DNA of 64,000 nt from Epiperipatus broadwayi (lineage: Eukaryota > Onychophora > Udeonychophora > Euonychophora > Peripatidae): NCBI GenBank assembly GCA_028023455.1, contig JAQFVV010000502.1, forward strand, positions 126,001 through 190,000. The letters run 5' to 3'. Shown here piece after piece: positions 58,032 through 64,000 of the stretch. Both the position numbers and the translations under genes were made by a program. Under the pieces are notes generated by a model. It was not told where the DNA came from, did not search any database, and worked only from the letters and a program-made list of their open reading frames with translations. The first letter of the stretch is position 1. Every line of letters starts with the position of its first letter.

Positions 58032-61000
58032 ATGTTCTGCAAAATTGCTGGCATTAACATTCATGGCATCAACTCAATTGATAGAGTTCTAGCTATTAAA
58101 AACTGGCTCTTGCTCTGCTCCCCTCATATACTTCTTATGGGTGAAACTAAATATCACCATAAGATTGATCATAAAATACTATCTCTTCTCTCAGTTCTTG
58201 GATTTACTAGATTTTCCATAGGCCATTCTGCTTCAGGTGGAGTCAGTATTCTTCTCAGCAAGACAACACCACCAAACAGTTTTAGCATTCATATTCCTAG
58301 ATGCCAATATTATTATCATAGAAATAGACTATTGGGGTTATTCGATCATCATAGCTTATATATATACAGCCAAAGACACCTCTCAATATCTAAAAATAAT
58401 CCATATCCTAAATGCCATCAATGCTAACAGAACCTCCCCTACTATTCTTCTGGGATACTTTAACACCACATACAATGACTTCAACAAGAGATTTTTGCAT
58501 CTAATAAATTGCAGATTAATGTGTGGAGAGGGCTTCTTCCCTCCCGAAGCCTACTCTTTCTATACTAAAACTAAACTACACCCCAGACCTCCATTTCAAC
58601 CTTGATGCAGCCATAGCCCCTGTTGCTTTATCTGATCATATGGTTCTAATCTTACAACTTACACCTATTTCAATCCCTACACCTATTGATGGACCTGGTA
58701 AAACCATGCACATGATCACCCAATCAAATATGACCGAATCGATAGTGTCTGAAGCATACATCCTTTTCCAGAAAATAAACATCCTTTCCCTTCCTGCTGA
58801 GGAGGGCTGGTTTTCCTTCATCGGAATACTACAGTCCATATTAAATCACCACACCAGGAAAATCAACGGACCTAATAGCCTTCTAAATAACCTAACAGAC
58901 ATTAATATACAACTTCAAGCATCACAGCAAAATTTCACAAATACAGAAAAAATTCTCTTCCTTAAAAATCTCTATAAAATCAAGCAAAAGTTCCTTGTAG
59001 AATATATATTCATCAGAAGAGCCAAATGTTTCTTAGCACAACAGCACTGCTGGACGAGAGACTACCTCAGATGGGCACTGGGATACAATAAAAAACAAAT
59101 CACTCCCTTATCCATTAATACTAATGGAACCAATCTCATTGGCTTTCCAATGATGCAGCACATCAGCAAACAATTCTGCCAATTAATGCAAAAAGATGGA
59201 GCTCCTCCTATAAACAGCTGGTTGGATGCTGGTGACTCCAGTGAACATGGCATCACAGAAATCCAAATCAAAAAGAAGATAAGACCTCTTCCTGACGGTG
59301 TTCATCCTGGCCTTCATGGCATCCCAAATTTCCTTCTTAAACACCTCAGTCAATTCACTGTGCCAATTATTTAAAAAATGATTGATCACCTAGCCTCTAG
59401 CAACAGAAACATAACAGATCTTTACCCAGTGGCACTCATGCCTTTTATTAAAAAAGAAAAACCACTAAACGACATTAACAGTATTCGGCCAATTTCCATG
59501 ACCCCATTACTTATTAAGATAATTGAGTCAGTCATTAAAGATCAATTCCAAACTCAAATTCTTAGCCATATCTCGTCAAACCAATACGGAAAAAAGGGAT
59601 CATCAACCTCGCATGCCATGTCCAATGTAACTGCACTCTTCAATTACATCAGAGTTCATCGTAAATCAAAACCTATTGCTGTCCAGCTGGATATTGCAGC
59701 AGCATTTGATTCAGTCCAGATAAACATCCTCCTGGATATTCTGTTGGAATGCGACATTCCAGCCGGGATTGTTCAGATGGTCAGCAATCTGCTCAACAAC
59801 AGAGATTTTTCTCTCTCTTGATGGCAAGATCACACCAGGCTTCAAGCCATACAAGTCAATCCCTCAAGGATCTCTGCTCAGTGCCCTTTTCTTCACAGCA
59901 TACATCAACCCTCTTCTGATGGATATAGAAAAAAACCTCCCTGGAATATTCCTTCCCTCTCTCAATAAAAACTTTAATGTATTTGCATATATAGATGACA
60001 TCATGGTTGTGCTTCCCACCATTAAATACCTTCCCCATCTCATGAACATCTTAAATGGAAATACAGTGAAACTTGGCCTACAAATAAATTTTAACAAATC
60101 TTCCATCTGGAAGATAATGTCTGATAAACAAATTAACTCTCCCTTTTCTACAAAACCCCAAAGATACCTAGGTTTTCCAATCTTCAAAACTCCAACTGCA
60201 ATGGCAAGAGAGATTCAAGATGCAATCCTTCAATCAACTGAAGCCATCACCACTTCACTCTCTAAAGTATACCTTTCATTATATGGAAAGGTTGGCCTCC
60301 TCAACATGATCATAATGCCAAAAATTTCATATTATCTTCCATTCGTAAAAATGTCTAAACAGTTTCAAAATAAAATTAACCGATTATGCACCAAACTTCT
60401 CTGGAGAGGAAGAACAGTTGCTATTAGCTTGCGAGGTATCCAATGACCACGCAGGTTCAATGGACTGTCATTCCACTCAATACAAGCAATCATTTTACAG
60501 AAAATTCACAACATTCTACATAATTTTACCCTCTCCTGCGGATACTCCAACATTATTAAAAATATTACACCGACAGATCGTCCTCTGCCCTCTTCCAGTT
60601 CATGGATATCATCCTTAATAGACCATCTACAACTCTATAACCTGAGTATGCCCTTTAACCTTAACCAAAAAATCACCCTATAAGAAGCATGTAATAAAAT
60701 CAACAATAATCAACAACCCATTAAAACCAGCCTAAAAGTAACCAACCAAAGACTCATTACTCACTTCAAAAGATGGAGTCTGGAACCCAAATTCCTTGAC
60801 TTCATCATTAAAATAAATCTTAATGGCCTTTCCACAAATTGGTTTCTTTATCATCGAGGAGGTTTTACCAGCATTAACCCTATATGTGGTCTGTGTGCTC
60901 ATGAAGATGAAACCATAGACCATATTATACACTGGTGCCCAAGACTTAAAACACTGAAAGATATAATCATAATCAATTCCAACATAAGACCTGATATGAT

Positions 61001-61187
61001 ATTCTCACTTGAAAATGCCATTCATAATGGATTTTTTTCAATAATAAGGCTTTCTACCTTTATCCTTTATTCCATATGGATAGTGAGATGCAAAACTCTC
61101 ATGGAATTACCCGCCACAAATTATACCATTGTTTTATCAAACGCTCAAAAAAATCAAGAAACATGGCCAGCTCCTTGCCTCCAATAA
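58032..61187 (+). pseudogene. Tx1/L1-type LINE ORF2 (endonuclease and reverse transcriptase), broken
   Basis: ORF2 starts just after ORF1 with the APE endonuclease: IAGINIHGINSIDRVLAIKN, ILLMGETKYH, a degenerate GYFN (usual GDFN) and SDHMV (about 58635). Frameshifts occur near 58240, 58520 and 59820, a TAA at 59372-59374, and more changes after 60440. The RT reads through SIRPISMTPLLIK, LDIAAAFDSV, SIPQGSLLSALFF and FAYIDD (59982-59999; YIDD where FADD is usual). The C-terminal zinc finger CGLCAHEDETIDHIIHWC lies at about 60889-60940. The copy is nearly complete but cannot express ORF2. Confidence 0.87.
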
Positions 61188-61449
61188 AGTCTTTGACAAC
61201 ACCTGGTCTTTAACTGCTCTGTCCTTTTCCTGATTATCAACTCCCACCTACCCAGCATTATAGAATAGGCAATTCTAAAAGAAAATGTTTATATTAAAAA
61301 TGCTAATACCATTAAACAAGTTCTTAGAATCTCTGCAATATACCTAACCACATAAGAGTATAACGAGTGTGCTCTCATAAAGTAATCTAGCCAGATGACA
61401 AATAGAACATTATATAATCATATTATTGTACAACTTATTCATTTATTTA
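61188..61449 (+). other. Probable 3' region of the LINE up to the gap
   Basis: Follows the ORF2 stop; the 3' end and tail of the element are not recognisable before the gap. Confidence 0.35.
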
Positions 61450-61949
61450 NNNNNNNNNNNNNNNNNNNNNNNNNNNNNNNNNNNNNNNNNNNNNNNNNNN
61501 NNNNNNNNNNNNNNNNNNNNNNNNNNNNNNNNNNNNNNNNNNNNNNNNNNNNNNNNNNNNNNNNNNNNNNNNNNNNNNNNNNNNNNNNNNNNNNNNNNNN
61601 NNNNNNNNNNNNNNNNNNNNNNNNNNNNNNNNNNNNNNNNNNNNNNNNNNNNNNNNNNNNNNNNNNNNNNNNNNNNNNNNNNNNNNNNNNNNNNNNNNNN
61701 NNNNNNNNNNNNNNNNNNNNNNNNNNNNNNNNNNNNNNNNNNNNNNNNNNNNNNNNNNNNNNNNNNNNNNNNNNNNNNNNNNNNNNNNNNNNNNNNNNNN
61801 NNNNNNNNNNNNNNNNNNNNNNNNNNNNNNNNNNNNNNNNNNNNNNNNNNNNNNNNNNNNNNNNNNNNNNNNNNNNNNNNNNNNNNNNNNNNNNNNNNNN
61901 NNNNNNNNNNNNNNNNNNNNNNNNNNNNNNNNNNNNNNNNNNNNNNNNN
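61450..61949. other. Assembly gap, exactly 500 N
   Basis: A round-number run of N marks a scaffold join of arbitrary size. Frames drawn through it are meaningless, and order and orientation across it depend on the scaffolding. Confidence 0.99.
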
Positions 61950-62945
61950 TGAAATGAAGGTACTTCTTTTATATATTTTTTTTTTGTACTTTTTAATTTT
62001 ATAGAATTTATGAAAAGAAGAAAATTTAGGTTCAATTTAGTATTGTTACATAGCAACATTGTTAAGTGTAATACATACAGTATGAAATTACAAAAATGTT
62101 TTTCTGCTAAAATTATTTTCAAACTCTAAAACATGTATTGTCATTGAGATACATAAGCATGCAAAGTTTCAACTAGATAAGAAATTGATGTGCATAAATT
62201 TCTTTCAGTAGCAGAGTAAGATAAATAAAAGCACATAAAAAGCAAGATAGATTGGCATCTTTTTATTTTAATCTCAGAGTCACTTATAATAATGTTAGAT
62301 AGTATAGTTATTAAAAAGATAAAAACAAAAAGCAGAAAGATATTTTATATACAAATTTAAAATTACATTGTTTTGAATGAAACAAAAACAATGGAGTGAT
62401 TTTTTACATTCAATATATTCACCCTACTTATAATAACAAATCACAAGTTATTTACTATGTTCAAAAAAGTTAAAATTTGTATTTCTAACATTATTCCAAC
62501 GGTAAGATGTACACCAGCTTTGTATATTGGAACAACATTTTCACAAGTTATGCATTTGAATATGCAGCTTTTCCAATCAAACATACATGAGATCTCTGGT
62601 AGTAATAAATTGAAGTGATATAAAAGAAGCCATTTATCTGTAAAGAGAGCTATAAACAAATTAATCTTAAAGAAAATTGTACTTGTATTTTAAAATCTGT
62701 GCATATGGCAGTCCAGGTTAATATTTAACTTGTCTGTTTTTGAATATAATACCAATTAAAAGATACTTAATAGATTGATTTTGGTTTAATTTGGTCTCTA
62801 TCTGCTAACCTTTTTTTAGTTGTCCAGAAAATATTTTTATCCTGTTCTTATTTGTAATCACTGAGATAATAATTTATTTTCTGCAACAGTAAATCAATTG
62901 CTTTTGAACTGTTAACAACTTTGTTCTTACAATAAATTGTAATTA
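61950..62945. other. AT-rich sequence, nothing recognised
   Basis: A 72-codon minus-strand frame at 62441-62659 has no recognisable motif or splice context. No repeat matched. Confidence 0.35.
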
Positions 62946-62949
62946 TGAA

Positions 62950-63540
62950 TAAATTGTTACATTTTTATTTACAACTGTCAAACTCACTCCACTCACAACT
63001 TTGACATAATTCACCGCAGATAAATACAATAATGATTATTACTAATCATTGTCTAAACTAAAGATTATCTCTAGCATTGATATAAACTTTAGACCAAAGT
63101 TAAAGATGAATATATCTAATTTTTTAATTTTAAACATACACACACATGGAATTATTCATCTTTCTCTTTTTCATGTTTAATATCTTTATATATATTAAAC
63201 AACTTCCGTACTTTCCAATTCTTTTTTAAATTCATATAAATAAAGATACAATAAAAAACAAATGACCCCCAAGATGCATTTCGTAATGAACCAGCACTTA
63301 TCAGTTGGCTCATCTCAAATATACATCTTTATTATATGAAGAATATAATAAATTGTTACATTTTTATTCACCATTGTCAAACTCACTCCACTCACAACTT
63401 TGACACAATCCACTTCAGATAAATATAATAATGATTATTATTAATCATTTTCTAAACTAGAGATTATCTCTAGTACAGATATAAACTTTAAACCTCAGTT
63501 AAAGATCAATTTATTTGATTTTTTATTTTTAAATTATGAA
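62950..63540 (-). repeat. Two tandem units of the hammerhead-bearing repeat
   Basis: AAATTGTTACATTTTTATT at about 62951 and 63351 begins two direct copies about 400 bp apart, each with TGTCAAACTCACTCCACTCA, CAACTTTGACA and a TAAAGATTATCTCTAG or TAGAGATTATCTCTAG block. A hammerhead-like core lies between them (63279-63304). The units correspond to those at 53600-55035. Confidence 0.7.
63279..63304 (-). ncRNA. Hammerhead-like ribozyme core
   Basis: CTGATAA (one change), GTGCT, GGTTC, ATTAC, GAAA, then TGCATCTTGG. AAGATGTAT upstream could also pair with ATGCATCTT after the core, an alternative stem III. Only the outer base pairs of stem II survive on the 3' side. Confidence 0.45.
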
Positions 63541-64000
63541 TACACTTAGAAGAATATAGCTCGTACATTTTAATCTTTGATAACAAAATATATATTAAGC
63601 TAATAAATAACGAATAAGTAAAGATTTGTTAAACGTTTGGGTAAATGCCCTTAAATATCTTATAAAAAAATCTTTTGTAAAATATAGCAGTCGAGGATAT
63701 TCACCAGACTTGTTACCATAAAAAAATTAACAGGTGAATACTTTAAATCCAGTATTTGAAAATATTTGTATTAGGATTTATTATTACCATTTATGGTGAA
63801 CTCATTCCATTTGCCTAACAACCTAAATAAATTCATTCAGATTTTCAACAATTAATAAAGTAAACAGATATGGATTTATTATGTTAACCAATAGCAATAA
63901 AGGCTTAGAGACTTACTTTTGCACTCTATGATTATAGAATAAAAGGATAGTTTTTTGCCAAAAACATTTATTGCTATTCTGATTGCAACCAAAAAGAGAG
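63541..64000. other. AT-rich sequence, nothing recognised
   Basis: No frame, splice-flanked segment or repeat supported up to the window end. Confidence 0.4.

Noticed and set aside
61395-62122. Open frames running through the N block
   Set aside because: Unknown bases create artificial open frames.

Overview
The window is AT-rich (roughly three quarters A+T by eye) animal genomic DNA. Small exons lie between consensus GT/AG splice signals, separated by long introns. Most of the recognisable content is transposable elements: RTE-, CR1- and Tx1/L1-type LINEs, a Penelope-like element, a Ty3/Gypsy remnant, hAT miniature elements and many foldback repeats. I infer an invertebrate bilaterian but cannot name the species. 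One exact 500-N gap (61450-61949) shows that this is a scaffolded assembly.

Host genes are sparse. On the minus strand, a signal-peptide exon (22307-22376) and an immunoglobulin-domain exon (10616-10847) join in phase across an 11.5-kb intron. Candidate C-terminal exons lie at 6359-6424 and 4870-5120. A second minus-strand gene ends with exons 35011-35096 and 34698-34862; I do not recognise its product. A short signal-peptide ORF lies on the plus strand at 41008-41127, and a weak candidate terminal exon at 37709-37821.

Layout: 1-9 kb holds scattered repeats, a tandem repeat and the candidate C-terminal exons. 8-15.5 kb is a dense cluster of foldback elements, one of them interrupted by a hAT element with a perfect 8-bp target duplication, plus a Penelope-like GIY-YIG fragment. 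16.4-20.3 kb holds a decayed Tx1/L1-type LINE on the plus strand and a decayed Gypsy gag/protease on the minus strand. 23.4-24.6 kb is a pure 1.19-kb GATA array. 25-32.8 kb holds an RTE 3' half split by a SINE, a CR1 with PHD and esterase ORF1, an RTE 5' half and a hAT element. 33-48 kb is mostly anonymous AT-rich DNA with TA tracts. 48.3-53.1 kb is an RTE with an intact 994-codon ORF, nested inside a CR1. 53.6-55.0 kb is a repeat array with hammerhead-like motifs. 55.3-61.2 kb is a nearly complete but broken Tx1/L1-type LINE. 62.9-63.5 kb repeats the array unit.

The most interesting pattern is a hammerhead-ribozyme-like core (CTGATGA, a 5-bp stem, GAAA) found at least eight times. It occurs both in a SINE-like element with tRNA-type promoter boxes and in a tandem array of units of roughly 300-500 bp. 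Related cores lie beside the Penelope-like fragment and in both arms of a foldback.
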